This document shows positions 51,151-63,454 of a DNA stretch of 64,000 bases, piece after piece. The notes beneath the pieces are model-generated. The model was not told the DNA's origin, made no database searches, and was given only the letters and a program-made list of their open reading frames with translations. The position numbers were made by a program, and so were the translations under genes. Source of the DNA: Uloborus plumipes (Eukaryota > Arthropoda > Arachnida > Araneae > Uloboridae). Position 1 is the first letter of the stretch. Every line of letters begins with the position of its first letter. The stretch covers positions 45,263 through 109,262 of the forward strand of contig JAXGGA010003072.1 in assembly GCA_038373865.1 (NCBI GenBank), written 5' to 3'.

Positions 51151-52900
51151 TCTCCCGTTCTCTGTGTTTCTATGATAAATACGCTTACTCCACATCGCGA
51201 TAATTTTAACCGAATCTTGCGGTGGTGGCGTCATCTGTCGTGTTTTGTTCAAAACGAAAGTTTCTGTTTGGGGAGAACTGCAGGACAATTCCATCGTTAC
51301 AGACTTAACAATCGCAGACTTTAAACACAAATAATTCTGGTTTGGGCTGATGAAAGTCTTCAATTTTTTTTCCTGTAGTGTAACTTGATGATGTTTATGC
51401 TACATTAAATTTGCGTGCAGATTGCTTAATTACAAAAAATACAGAAATTAAAAACTGCCTGTTACAGACGTAATTCACAAAACAGCAAAAACTCGACTAT
51501 GTCATACAACTTACAATATTCCTCTGAATTATACTGAAATTTTGAACTTTTTTTTAATACGTGTTCTAGAGACTTCAAGCTTTCTAAAACCATAAAGATT
51601 GTGTGGATTTTGACTGCCGAATCTGTGAAAAAAATTTATAAACTTATTACGGACGAAACAAAGTGGTGTTACAGACGTAACATCTCTGATTTGAAAGTAG
51701 AAAACAGTATTTTAAAGCAGGAATAAACAAAGATTTTTGTGATGAAACAATACAGTAGCATTAATTAACACATTATTTGAATATTTTAAGTTATACTGAG
51801 TTTTAGAAAATTTGGGTAAGTCTGGGGGAGTTGAGAGCATATGTCAATATGTAACAATAAATTAATGCATCTTAAGACAATTATTTCCAAGAAAGATTGA
51901 CACAAGAAAAGTTTAGAAGGGCCTTCACATAAATTTATTTGTATTCTTAAAATTAATGCATAATGGGGCTGCTATATAAAAAAATCGGGAAAAGTAAATT
52001 CCTCCCTGGAATCGGTGATTGGTCTTAGGAGAACTTAAAAATTTGAAAATGTTGGATGATATAGCAGAATACTAGTACCAAACTAAAATTTAACCTTCTT
52101 GGTGACAGTTGGTCAATTTTGATAATTTTTTTTGAATGAAAAAATGTGTCCTTTTTCGTCCGACGTTTTCGAAATTCGAACGGCATTTTCGCAAAAAAAT
52201 TTCAATTACATGCAGACATAATTAAAAATTTCAAAATCAGAATACCAGATACTTTAGTACTCGTACCATATTATGCTATATACATGTATTGCTCATCCTG
52301 TGCTTTTTACCTATTTAATTGGAAATTTACTTTTGCTACGGACGTAACATAGAATCATTTGTTATGTCCGAAATGTTACGTCTGTAACAGCATTAATTTA
52401 AAAACTAAATCAGTTGCAATATTTTTAACTATGGTGGGCAATTACTCTAAGAATTTGCCAAAAGGACCATTAAGGGTTTTTTTAATTTTGATTTTTTAGG
52501 ACGTAATGACAAGTTTTGCTTTTTTGTTACAGACGTAACATCAAACTTCTTTTTTTCAAACTTCAATTACACCATTTAGATCAATTCAAAAGAAATTAAT
52601 GAATGCATATTATTATAGTACCGTCTTAGTAGTTAAAATTGTACTACAAGTAGTTATTTTTGTTTTTATTTTTCGATGAGAAATATGCATTTGAAAATGT
52701 GTTCTTTTTTCTGATTTTTACAAGTTCGTGAATATCGTACTTCCAACTAAGAAAACAAGTATTGTTCTAACTCTCACCAAAAAACCAATGCAGGATTCTT
52801 AAAATATACATCTTAAGCTTTAAAATGATGTATAACATAGCAACATAACTTCAATATGAATTTTTGACCAATTGGTTTCACTTTTCATGGAATGGCCCTG
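51151..52900. other. AT-rich stretch with repeated TTACAGACGTAAC motif
   Basis: No gene or paired transposon end was found. A 13-base motif of the form GTTACRGACGTAAC, or part of it, appears near 51467, 51670, 52340, 52373 (inverted) and 52527. Confidence 0.45.
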
Positions 52901-54649
52901 CAGTAAACTCCAGATTATCCGCAAAACAGGGCGGCACGGTAACCAGGGCTGGATTTACGTACAAGCCGAAAAATCCACGGTTTAGGGCTCTGTTGGGGGC
53001 CCCCAACTTTCAAAACATTTCATTATTCGTTTCTAAAAAAAATATAAATACACGAGAAAAAAATTTCTATTGTACTCCTTGAAAATTTGAAATGTAGTAA
53101 GGAATCTTAAATTTTAAAATTAATGTCAAATGCAAGGGGAGGGGAATGCGAAAATGGGTCTGTAACACACATTGAGATCAGTTACAAATTTATACGTTTG
53201 GAGGCTCGCCGCAACGCATTTCTAGGGGCCCCCGTTAGAGAACAGAATTACGTAAACAAATTTTCAGGAGATAGTTGTATTCTCATTGGCAGCTCCTATG
53301 CCATGTGACAAAAGGGCTTCCTCGCAATTGTAACATTGTAAAACTGCCACTGCTGGAAATAATTTTTTGCGACCCACATGTTTCATATCTGGCTGTATTT
53401 AACCCAGAATTCAGAGTTTTGGCAGTTTTGTGATTGATTGCTTCTATCTTACTTCTACTACATACTGCAAGTACTATTTAAGGAAGGAAAAAAAAAATCA
53501 CAACGTCTTTTCGTTTTTTTGCACTATTTGTAATGTAAAATCACGTAGAAACAAAGGAATTTTTAGTTTTTTAATTTAAGATGTTTCTTACAAAACTATA
53601 ACAGTACTGTAGTTATATACAACCAAGAATAAAAATTTTAGACTGAAAAGTGCAAATGAAGTGTTTCAAAAAGTTTGAATTGTTCCAGGTTCTGTCTTTG
53701 AAAATAATAAACTTCTTGAAAACTGCTTCAACCTTATTTGTTTTTACAACCTTTTTAAATACCTATTGTTTTAAAGCATTTTATGCATTTTTTACTATTG
53801 ATTATTTTATCAAAAATAAACTGCAGGGAAACCTCTGAAATCCGAACCTCAGAGATCCAAAGCTTAAGATAATCTCGGCCGCTTGTGAAGTAAAGGGTTA
53901 AAATTAGATTTGAAAAAAGGGAAAATCAATAACTGCGATCAACGGCTAAGTTTTTTCTTTCCTTTTTTTCTATTGTTTGATGACTATTTTAACAAGCATT
54001 CGAATAAAATTAATAATACAGTATAGTACTTTATATCTGTGGCTTGGTTCTAAAAGGGCCAATGTCTATATAATGTATTATATAAATTATTATATATGTT
54101 ATATCTATATACATAAAAGACTACTTTTGTATGCGTATGTCCGGGGTAATCTTCCAAACTACTGAACCGATTTTAACCATTTTTTCACCGTAGATAGCTG
54201 CAGTAACAGGGAGCAGGATAAGCTATAATTTATTTCTAAAAAGCTTAGTTTAAAAAAGTTATTATGGAAAATAGTAAATTTCATATAGTTTCCCCATTAA
54301 ATGATTAAATTTTCAGTCCATTGTTGCAAAAATTTGTTGCCTGGCAACAACAATATTAATGGTGATCATAATGAAAATGTGAACCAAGGCTTCTCTGGAG
54401 TAAGTATGAAATTTATTGCTTTCTTAGGATTTTTAGATTCATCTGTGCCAATAATCGCTAACGAGACTAAATAAAAAGATAATTGATTTTGGCAACAGTT
54501 AGAGAACAGAAAATGTTTATAGTCAAAAAATTTCTAAGTTAGGTACATAAGATGTTTTCACCAATGTAGTCACAAGGATATAAACTAATGATGGGACTTA
54601 TTTTACGTGTAATGTTTGGAAATACTTGACTCCAGTGCGATTGATTTTA

Positions 54650-55502
54650 CAGGGTGCGACAGAGAAACTTGCTGATTTTAATTGGATGCTAATTAGCAAG
54701 GAGTGGTCAGAAAGGAGTGGGAAGAGTCTCATTTTAAAGAGAGGGTCCTGAAGTTTTGTTATCTCATAGTTTAGTTGTCGCCATGCGTTGGACAAAGGAG
54801 CAACGAGCGTTCGCCGCCGAATCTTACTTTTCAAATAATCTTTCGGTGGTCGCCACTCAACGTGCCTTCCGAACTCGGTTCAAAATTCAGCCCGTTGTTC
54901 CCATTCCTGGCTGGGAATCGACTGTTTTGTGGGTGAAAACATTCAGGGAAAGTGAGAGTGTGGCAAACAGAGGCCCAGGAGGTCAACGGATTTCCAGAAC
55001 CCTAGAAAACGTCGAAAAAGTGAGGGAGTCGTTTTTGCGCTCTCCCAGGCGTTCGGCGCGTAAACACGCTGCTGCTTTGGGGATTTTTGATTGGACACTG
55101 AGACGAATTCTTCACAACGAACTCCAGTTTCATCCCTACAAACTTGCTGTGGTTCACCAGTTGAGTGATAACGTCTCCTTGAAAGGTGACGTACCGTGGC
55201 CGGCCCGCTCTTCCGATTTGACACTCTGTGACTACTTTTTATGAGTGTATCTCAAATCAATCGTTTACAACGACAATCACCAACATCCCATCAGCCGATA
55301 TGCTCGAAAGAGTGCAACAAATCTAGGGTACATGAGTGCATCATTAACAGGGGCCGTCATTCTTCCCGATGTAGTTTTTAAATCTAACTAATATAAAAAT
55401 TCAGAATGGGTACCATATCTTATAAAAAGTAGTAAACTGATACATGAAGTACTTTTCCCTTAGTTGACTTTTCAAGTCTGCAAGTTTCTCCGCCGCACCC
55501 TG
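54650..55502 (+). mobile_element. Deleted mariner-type element (nest level 6)
   Basis: The ends CAGGGTGCGACAGAGAAACT and AGTTTCTCCGCCGCACCCTG are inverted with one or two changes, and TA flanks both (54648-54649, 55503-55504). It carries a shortened transposase frame. Confidence 0.92.
54783..55244 (+). pseudogene. Internally deleted mariner-like transposase
   Basis: The frame of 153 codons starts ATG at 54783 (MRWTKEQRAFAAESYF). Residues 1 to about 125 are the helix-turn-helix DNA-binding half, with SPRRSARKHAAALGI and LRRILHNELQFHPYKL. Directly after VVHQLS it jumps to DVPWPARSSDLTLCDYF, the segment around the last catalytic Asp of the DDE/D domain. By comparison with related transposases as I remember them (about 340-350 residues), roughly 170-200 residues are missing. 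The N-terminal half could still bind the element's ends, but the protein could not be catalytic. It lies between intact mariner ends, so it is not a host gene. Confidence 0.88.
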
Positions 55503-56880
55503 TACCAAGCTTATAACATTTCCGATTTACCTAAACATTATTTGTAGCTTGCATTTGTATTTACGGTGTGTAATACAGTTTTTTAGTTTGTCCAGACAGA
55601 AAAAATTACCGTTGTTTAAAGAAGTAGCCATTGTGTATATAGATATGCACTTTAATGTTGAAAAATTCATGAACGAGTGTCACTAAAACACCATACCCGG
55701 CAGAAACCCGGGCAGGGCCGGGTACCCGCCTAGTATTTATACATATAATATATAATTTATATAATATATAAATTTCATATGATAAAATGTTTCTTTACAC
55801 TAACAATAAACAAATACCAAAAAATAATAATGGGAATCTTAATAAAAGAAAGTTATAGCATTCTAAAAAATCTCATATCTTTCATCGCCTTTTTCTCGAA
55901 ACTAACATTTTTGACTTAGGCCCTTTTAGAACCAAGCCACAGATATAATGCGCCTGTATTCAGGTTTTGACACAATGTTTCAGCCCTATGCTTACAGCCA
56001 CGCAATAGGCTGGCGCGTTACACAACAGTGTACATATCCCCGAGGCTAACCAACATTAAAGAACAAGCATAAAGAACCAACATTAAAGAAGCAAGAACAT
56101 TAAATATACTTGCTTCGAACTTCGTTATTCTGTACATACTTACAACGAAATTCCTGCCACTATGATCAGAGAAGATGACATATGTACTCATGGGCTCTTT
56201 CAGAGGTATAATTATTTTACTTTAACTTAAAACAAAGACTGTTATATCACGAATATGAACAAGAGTTAAATCACCTAACCGGTAAATACGAACTTTTCGC
56301 AATTCGAACCCAAATTAGTTCTTAGTTCAGAGATTCTACTCTACGTAAAAAGCCGTTGTAAATAAATGACGACCATCTTTTCTGTTCCCTAGCACTTCCT
56401 CTTCATCGATTAATTTCAACGATTCTCCGAATCAAAAGCAATTTTTATTTTGATTCGTCTAAATTCGCAAAAGAGTGGAAAGCCCTAAAAAGTGTTTGTT
56501 TGCATGGCTTTTTTTTTCTGATATTTTTGTTGTACCAACTAGCCGTCAAAAGGCATCGAATTGCAGAAATTTATAAACAATTTACAAAAATTTTCCCGGG
56601 GAAAAAACCCCCGGTCATCCGGGGATGAGGATACCCTGTGCCTCCGCCTCCCTGACTGGAGGATTCCTGCATTATTTTTCTGATCTCCTTAACGTTTAGA
56701 GAAAATGGGGTATGATAAATAAAACAAAATGAAGATTGCCTTCGTTAATATTTTTGTGGGCCCCTTACCAAAAATGGCTTAGGCCCCGTAAAGTCTAAAT
56801 CCGGCCCTGACGGTAACCGCAGATAATCCGAAAAATGGTTAAAAAAACGATGATATTGTAAACAACGGCTAAAATAACAC

Positions 56881-57955
56881 TACACACTTAAAGTACAGCT
56901 CATATTGAAATTAAGTGATCACGGGACGCGGGAGCGTCCCGCCCCGCCAAGAAAACCAAATACAAGCCACCAAGAAATTTCCGTCGCCAATAAAAATGTA
57001 AAAGAGCGACTAGGACTGTTTACGCGAGTAACCAAACCGGGGTTTTCACCCCTCTGTATCTCAGCCCCATAAAGATCCTTAGAGTTCATTTTTGGTATAC
57101 TCAATCTCCAGCGGCCCCTGACCGCACATACTAAAGCAAAACATCCAGGACCCTCAGGGGGAGGGGTGATATATGTTATAAAATCGCTATTTTTCGCACT
57201 TTTTAAAAATTGTTTGACAGGGATCCAGACTAAACGGTAACTTGGATTGAGCTCTGCTTTTGCACCCACATTTATTTTGTCCCAAAGCTCGGCATAGGGG
57301 GTTTTTCGACCCCCCACTCCTCCTCCCTCGTTTTTATTTTCCGTATCTTTTCTCCCCGGGGGTCTTTAGTGTTGATTTTTGGTATGAATATTCTCGATGA
57401 GACATTGAGGACATTTTCCCAAAATTTACCCACGGGGTCATCGCACCCCGGAGTTATTAATGCTTAAAATTGGTCCGATTTCTATCTACTAGCTCTGTTC
57501 AACATCTGAGCATTTATGTTTTCATTGTTGGGCCACGAGGAAAGAAAACTCAATGATTTATAATTTCATCTGTTGCCAGTTTCTATTTGTTAACAAATAA
57601 AATATTTGTAATTGATTTTATTGCGTAAGGCTTTAAAAGGGATCTTCAATTTAGTTCATTTTAATATGAGATCGGCAGTAAGGGTTGGGGTTTTTTTTTA
57701 AACTTTTAATTTAATCGTAGTATTGTTAGCAACTAGCTTTGTTTTGCGTCGGTTCGGGTGGTACATTGTGATTGATTTCAAATTTATCCTAGACTGAAGA
57801 AGATCCTTGAACTTTTGCACCAAATGCATGCTGCCAAGAAAACCACAGATGTCGGACCGCCAAGAAAAATGTTGAAGGGAAAAAAAACATGCAAAGTAAA
57901 TTTTGAAGAGAAAAAAAAAACAGGCAAAGAAATAATATTAATGCAAAAATATGTG
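56881..57955. other. Unassigned, mixed composition
   Basis: A GC-richer block at 56919-57480 contains phrases such as 'ccgccaagaaaacc' and 'ggggtcatcgcaccccggagtt' that look like old repeats. The 132-codon minus frame over it has no protein resemblance that I recognise. The rest is AT-rich. Confidence 0.4.
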
Positions 57956-58332
57956 ATATCTCTCCAAAAACAACAGTGTTGTAAAAAAATCCCCCGCCAA
58001 GAAAACCTTAAATACTCAGCCTTAAAAAGTTATGATATCGAGTTTTCCCGCCAAGTTTGTGCCAAACTACAACTAACCTGTATGTATAGTTCTTTTAAAT
58101 TGTTTTCAGTCCTGCCAGGCGGGAAGTTTTTACTCATTAAGCAACCACCTCACAAGACAAAGCTTCCCGCCTGGCAAACTGAAAACAATTTAAAAGAACT
58201 ATACATACAGGTTAGTTGTAGTTTGGCACAAACTTGGCGGGAAAACTCGATATCATAACTTTTTAAGGCTGAGTATTTAAGGTTTTCTTGGCGGGGGATT
58301 TTTTTACAACACTGTTGTTTTTGGGGAGATAT
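57956..58332. mobile_element. Near-perfect palindrome, arms about 170 bp
   Basis: Bases 57956-58126 are mirrored by 58163-58332 around a 36-bp spacer. The identity is so high that the same peptide can be read from both strands, an artefact of the repeat. GGCGGGAAG sits at the arm bases. No target duplication was resolved, and the right end touches the TTAA of the next element. Confidence 0.85.
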
Positions 58333-58338
58333 ATTTAA

Positions 58339-58831
58339 CCCATTAATGCCGGATATTTTTTTACAAAGATATTTTGTATACTGGTTACAAATAGTGTTTA
58401 ATGGACTGGAAAAATAATAAAAGAAATAATATGTAACAAATATTTTTTTTATTAAGGAAAGAAAAGTCATCCCTTAAAAGTTACGATAGACCCCAGAGGG
58501 TATATACCTTTTTTACTGACATTTTTTTCTGCCTACGATATAATATTTAAAAAGACATTTTATAAGAAGAAATGAAATCAGCAATTAACATAAACTGGGA
58601 AGCTGGGAATCACTTTGAAAACTTAGCTTTTTTTCTCGAGATTGTGAACGATGTGATTTTTGATAAAGGTCATATTAAAACTGCTACATAACACACTTTA
58701 CGATGGTTATGTGCTGCAATTTTTTACCAAGGTACAAATTGAAAACTATTATTTGGTTGAAATGTTCATTTGGGGGAAATTCAGACCCTTTATTTGACCG
58801 TCCCTAAAAAGGGATGCTAGGCAGTAATGAG
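58339..58831. mobile_element. TTAA-flanked element (CCCATTAATGCCGG)
   Basis: The left CCCATTAATGCCGGA and right GGCAGTAATGAG are inverted ends with TTAA on both sides (58335-58338, 58832-58835). It is longer (493 bp) than the other TTAA elements. No coding sequence was recognised. Confidence 0.72.
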
Positions 58832-59503
58832 TTAAAAGCTAAAAACGACCCGAAACGTACTCTCATTTTTCTGTACTTAATAAATCGTGAAAAAAAAAAT
58901 ATGAAACACCCGCGGATCATGTTCTTCTTGTGGATATATTTAGAGCACTGGTTATGTCTGCCCCTGGAGGAGAGAGAGAGCAATAAGTTGTATATTTAGG
59001 GCCGGCTTTAAGCATGGGCTCGGGCCCAGTCCCAGGGCGGCTAATGCCAGGGAGTGGCATGATTTTTAATTTCAAATCTGCTCAATTAACAAAATCTATT
59101 TTTCAGAACCATTTTCAACTCTGAAAAATACATAATGAAAACGATATTTTTTACTGAATTGTGAAAAATAATATTAAAAAAAACATGCCATAATCTCGAG
59201 AGTTAACTTTTAGGAAAGTTATCGAAAACTGATACCTAAAATTTACGACGTGTTAATTTGTCTTTGTTCTAAGCTCCCCTGGAGGCCACAAGGGCGGCAG
59301 CACTGTCAATCACGGACATATATATATAGGGAGGCAGGGCCGTATTTAAGGGGTGGATTTTTAATGGTTAAACCCCACTCCGAAGTTTTTCAAAACTATT
59401 ACAAAAATGCTTTTCATAGTTTCTCACTGAAGTAATTATTATTGCTCTTTTATTTTAATTTTCTAATTTACTTTGAAACTGCATTTGAAAAATGAAATTA
59501 TCA

Positions 59504-60880
59504 TCTTACTACTATTATATATGTGAAAGTTTGTATGGATGGATGTATGGATGTATGGATGGATGTATGTTTGTTCCTCTTTCACGCAAAAACTACTGAA
59601 TGGATTTTAATGAAACTTTTACCATAATATAGCTTATACATCAGAATAACACATAGGCTACAATTTATAACGATATTCGAAAAAGTTAGATTGGTAGCGC
59701 TTTTTCATTCCAATTTAAGGTACATTTTTCGCACAAATCCGCGAAGGCTTCCAACAAACTAATTCAGTATTTAGTGCATCATCTCAACTCCATGTCAATA
59801 GCTAGAATTACGTGTATCATTTCCACTTTTCGCATTAAATTTTCAAGGCTTTTCTCAAGTCAAATCAAAAAGTAATTTTTTTTCAGCTTCATGGTAAATA
59901 TCCGGGACATAGACATTGGAAACGCTCGCGTGCCCGCTCTCTAACGAGCTTTTACCATGATTTGTATTTTAAAACATTTTGTAATCTTGATTGTAAGTAA
60001 GTTTTCGAAAGTTTTGTAAACATGTGTTTTGGAATATCGGTAGCGTAATCGCTTGAAGAGATTGGCAACTAATAAATGGATTAGGTTCATTATTGATGGA
60101 GCTTTAAATACAAAACAGCATTTCTTAAATTTGTTTGCACTGATTGGGCACTTTTTCGGGGTACTTGCAATTAGGCAGTTACTTCGTATCTAATTGAACT
60201 GGAATTTTGCCAAATTTGTTGCAAGAAGATTTTAATAACTGGGATTACCGGCGATTTTTTCAACTGACAACAGTTTTTGTGACAAACACTACATAACAGT
60301 ACTTTACTTCTTACACGACGTAACCAAAATAAAACGATTATTGTCTGATATTTATCCACTGCGGCAAAATCTTAATCATCGATAGAATACTCCCACATTT
60401 TAAAAAGTTCAGTTTTTTCTCTTTTGTTGACCGATTCCGTATGTTTGACATTTTTAAGATTATGTCAAAACGTAAAGTAATCCGCATACTAAATTAATAA
60501 AGCCCTTAAACAAGACTAAAATTGCCATTAATTTGCGCTTTTGCATAAATAATTGTCAAATGTTTCCATTAATTTTGAAATCATTTAGGACAAAAACTGT
60601 AAGCATCATTTTGTGGTCAGCAATAGTATCTCAGCATTTGATGACTATTTCTCTGTGAAAAAAATTAGTGACATAATAATACTGTATTTTCATAAAGTAG
60701 GGAGGGGAGCAAAATTATCCTAGGTACAACAAAACAGTTACCGCAAATTTGGCGACATTTTAAAAATCGTCAAAGCGGTGTGTTTTGAGTTCTTTCAGTT
60801 CCGGAAAAAAAACCAAAGGTAAGTATAAATTGTTTCTCAAAATTATTACTGACCCAGGCAGCGCCGGGTATTTTTGCTAG
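59504..60880 (+). mobile_element. Nonautonomous Helitron, plus strand
   Basis: It begins TCTTACTACTATTATATATG then GTGAAAGTTTGTATGG with a GGATGTAT microsatellite and 'ctctttcacgcaaaaactactgaatgg', a common arthropod Helitron start. It ends with the hairpin ACCCAGGCAGCGCCGGGT and CTAG followed by T (60881). The 5' boundary may be three bases to the left. No helicase is present. Confidence 0.82.
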
Positions 60881-61221
60881 TTATTGAATAATTATACAAA
60901 TTAAGTTTTTTTCTGCAGTATTTATTTTTATTGTAGTTATTGCTAACATAATTTCTTAACATTACACCATTGACCATTCTCTTTGAATTTTCAATACCAC
61001 TAAAAAAAATCCCAAAATTCTTCAAATTTGTAAGTACCAAACTCTATATTAAACACATCTTGCAAGTAAAAATTTCAAAAGTACTTCTTCGAATGCGCAT
61101 ATATGAGTAAACTCATCTATTTAGATATTTTTTTCTTCATTGAAAAGATGAGTCACTCACTTTTTACATTTTTCGTGCTTTTTTCCCTTTTAACATCTAT
61201 TGTGACAAAGTCAAAATAATA

Positions 61222-61716
61222 CAGTAGAACCTGTTTATCTCGAACCTGCTTAGCTCGAAAATCTCTCTATGTCGAAATTTTTCAATTTCCCTGCTTTTAC
61301 AGCATACATTTAATGTTTTTTCTCATGTTTATCTCGAATGATTTTTCCCGGAAACCTTTATATATCTCGAATTTTGACGACTCTAATTATTGAATTTCAT
61401 CTCCTGCCACCTTTATCAATGGTATAACTTGGAGACAAAAATCATCTTTTGCACAGTTATTCAAGGACTATGTTGGTACTTAAAGGTATGCATTAACTTG
61501 CTACCGATATATTCATCTCAATTAGAGAAGCGTGGACTCACAACATGTCGTACAGTAAAATATTCAACAATATCAATGCAAAACAATCTATTAAGTATTT
61601 AACTTTGTTAAAATTGATTATTTTTGTAAATTTCATCACAACCTATGTATCTCGAAACGTCCGTATCTCGAATGTTTCTTTCGTCCCGTGAAATTCGAGA
61701 CAGACAGGTTTGACTG
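61222..61716. mobile_element. Tigger/pogo-like MITE (CAGTAGAACCTG)
   Basis: The left CAGTAGAACCTGTTTATCTC after TA and the right GAGACAGACAGGTTTGACTG are inverted. The right TA is now TG. 'tatctcgaa' recurs inside. The open frame at 61390-61602 is not transposase. Confidence 0.75.
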
Positions 61717-61723
61717 TGTAGAG

Positions 61724-63348
61724 TAGGGGTGGCCAACCTTTTTAGGGAAAGTGCCACTGTTTGGAGAGAAAAAGCTCAGCGTGCCACATTGCATTTTTCC
61801 AAAAAAAAAAAAAAAAAAACTGAATTTTTTTGAAAAGTTAAAAATAGGTTATTTGTTGACTATGTAATTCTTCTCTAAATAAAACATGTTTTCTCGTAAA
61901 TCTGAGCAATTGAAATCTAAATGATAGTGAAGATAAAACAAGTCCGAACTCAAGAGTTATCGTTAATAAACACTTTTATAGGTTCTGTCAGTTGGCTTAT
62001 GCTTAAAATAGAAACAAATAACATCAAACATTCTATTCTAAAAAATAAGCAGTCTGTACTTAATCTGGTTTATGAGTCTGTATCTTTTTTACCAAGTCTA
62101 ATTTTAGAATTAGTTCTTGAGAAGGTATTTAGATTTTTCTGCATTCATAACAAAAAATATTTGTTTAGAAGCGTATTTTGAGCGAAAACCAACAGAAGCA
62201 CCAGACGGCTAGTTGCAGAGAAATAGACAAAGAATGTGGAAATATCAGAATTTTTTTTTATCATCCTGAAAATCATCAAACTTAACCCTGAATGAATACT
62301 TAAAATAGGTGTAAAATTTCCTCCATGTATCATCGTAAAATTACTAAATTTGTGTTGTTACTTTCAGTATTAATTTTTAATGTTTTATTCTTTTTTCTCG
62401 AAAGTAGAGAGTTCATCATAAAAGAATGAATTCTCGAAAGTTACATCATAAAAGAATGTAGCCTATACTTGTTTAGGAAACTTTTTTAAGTACAATCTTA
62501 AATTTAAATTACTTAAACGCCGGATAATAAGAGATAACATAGCTAAATTCGATTGCTATTTTTCATTCATAAGTAGCAAGTCCCCATTGCTTTCCTTCCA
62601 GATATTTTAAAAATCACACTTCCTAAAATTCTAAAATCTAATAACTATTTTTCCTTTGGACAGCTATGGCAGGTTTCAATGAAGGAGTAACTTGCCATAC
62701 TCTTCTCTTTCTCCCGGGAAAGTTCATAAAACATTCAGAGCTCTAATTCGCAGTTTGTTAATACAGTGAACTCTACAAGGTCACAAACAGAGAAAAAGTT
62801 TCATTCCTTGGCAAGGAGTTTGTGATGGAAAATTCGATGATACTTTTGAAGCGTTTTTCCCAAATTAGTTTTGAGTAATGTAACAAAAACAATTTAAGGG
62901 TCTTCAGTTGTTCAACCGTACCGAATTTGTCCAATCTGGTTTCTAAATTTAAGTTGCAGAGAACTTTTTTTTCAAATTTCATCACCTGTAGCTGAAACTA
63001 TTGCAGATCAAGAATCCATTCTGCAGCATCGAAAGTTTCATTCGTGACAAGCACAAATATGCTTTACAAAGCATTGTCTGTAACGTCACAGCTTTCGTTG
63101 GATGTCCGAATCTAACGCTAAGTACTTTGCTGCAATATTGTAGTTCAGACAATTTGTGAGCCAGCCTCCTGACACTTAATCGTCATGATGTCACATTTAT
63201 CAGTTTAAGGATTATAGTTTCTATCAATATTTTTGAGATCGACATTTTTTCCTCAATTTTAGAATTTTTTCAAAAAGTCTTCGCGTGCCACTCTTACTTC
63301 TCTGCCGTGGCACATTGTGGCACGCGTGCAGCGGGTTGGCCATCGTTG
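61724..63348. mobile_element. hAT-type element abutting the Tigger end
   Basis: The left TAGGGGTGGCCAACC and right GGTTGGCCATCGTTG are inverted ends. They are flanked by a perfect 8-bp duplication GTGTAGAG (61716-61723, 63349-63356). Subterminal 'gtgccac' motifs are repeated near both ends. No transposase was recognised in 1.6 kb; the frames at 61921 and 62773 are unassigned. Confidence 0.85.
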
Positions 63349-63454
63349 GTGTAGAGCATGAATTCAAATTTTATTGACTTTATAGATTTCGCGAGAAATA
63401 GGTTTGGTCAAACCCTTCCCGAAACTACGGTCTGGTTACGGCTCTGTAGGGAGG

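Larger units (their letters stand above)
54104..55733 (+). mobile_element. Nonautonomous Helitron (nest level 5)
   Basis: It begins TCTATATACATAAAAGACTA after an A, and 'gtatgtccggggtaat...actgaaccgatttt' follows, as in many arthropod Helitrons. It ends with the hairpin ACCCGG(GCAGGG)CCGGGT (55706-55723) seven bases before CTAG, then T (55734). No Rep/helicase is present. A mariner relic interrupts it. Confidence 0.85.
54032..55947. mobile_element. 29-bp inverted-repeat element (nest level 4)
   Basis: Bases 54032-54060 are a perfect inverted repeat of 55919-55947 (CTGTGGCTTGGTTCTAAAAG within both). The ends are TATATCTG and CAGATATA, compatible with a TA duplication. The family is unknown. 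A Helitron has landed between the repeats. Confidence 0.78.
53824..56344. mobile_element. Possible second Tigger-like element (nest level 3)
   Basis: The left CAGGGAAACCTCTGAAATCC and the right GTTCAGAGATTCTACTCTA form imperfect inverted ends of the Tigger style. The flanking dinucleotides are decayed. If real, it encloses all of the next three levels. Confidence 0.5.
52944..56809. mobile_element. hAT-type element with perfect duplication (nest level 2)
   Basis: CAGGGCTGGATTTACG at the left and TAAATCCGGCCCTG at the right are inverted. They are flanked by a perfect 8-bp duplication ACGGTAAC (52936-52943, 56810-56817). Its own sequence is mostly AT-rich with GGGGGCCCCC blocks. Its interior is filled by further insertions. 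Confidence 0.9.
52901..56880. mobile_element. Outermost Tigger-like element of the six-level nest
   Basis: The left end CAGTAAACTCCAGATTATCC begins at 52901. Its sequence stops at 52943 and resumes at 56818 (CGCAGATAATCCGAAAAATGG). Removing the insertion and one duplication restores the GGTAACCGCAGATAATCC phrase seen intact at 27515-27530. The right end was not found; the stated end is approximate. Confidence 0.7.
59335..63446. mobile_element. hAT-type element, 4.1 kb, loaded with three other elements
   Basis: The left CAGGGCCGTA and right TACGGCTCTG are inverted ends with one change. They are flanked by a perfect 8-bp duplication TAGGGAGG (59327-59334, 63447-63454). A Helitron (59504-60880), a Tigger-like element (61222-61716) and another hAT (61724-63348) account for most of its length. 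Confidence 0.82.

Noticed and set aside
56919..57317. 132-codon minus-strand frame
   Set aside because: Built on GC-richer old repeat text; no domain or family pattern recognised.
57815..58470. Similar proteins on opposite strands (57815-58258 plus, 58150-58470 minus)
   Set aside because: The shared peptide arises from the palindrome 57956-58332 and is not evidence of coding.
58999..59050. AGGGCCGGCTTTAAGC, a hAT-style left end
   Set aside because: Inverted partner not found; may pair outside the window or be truncated.
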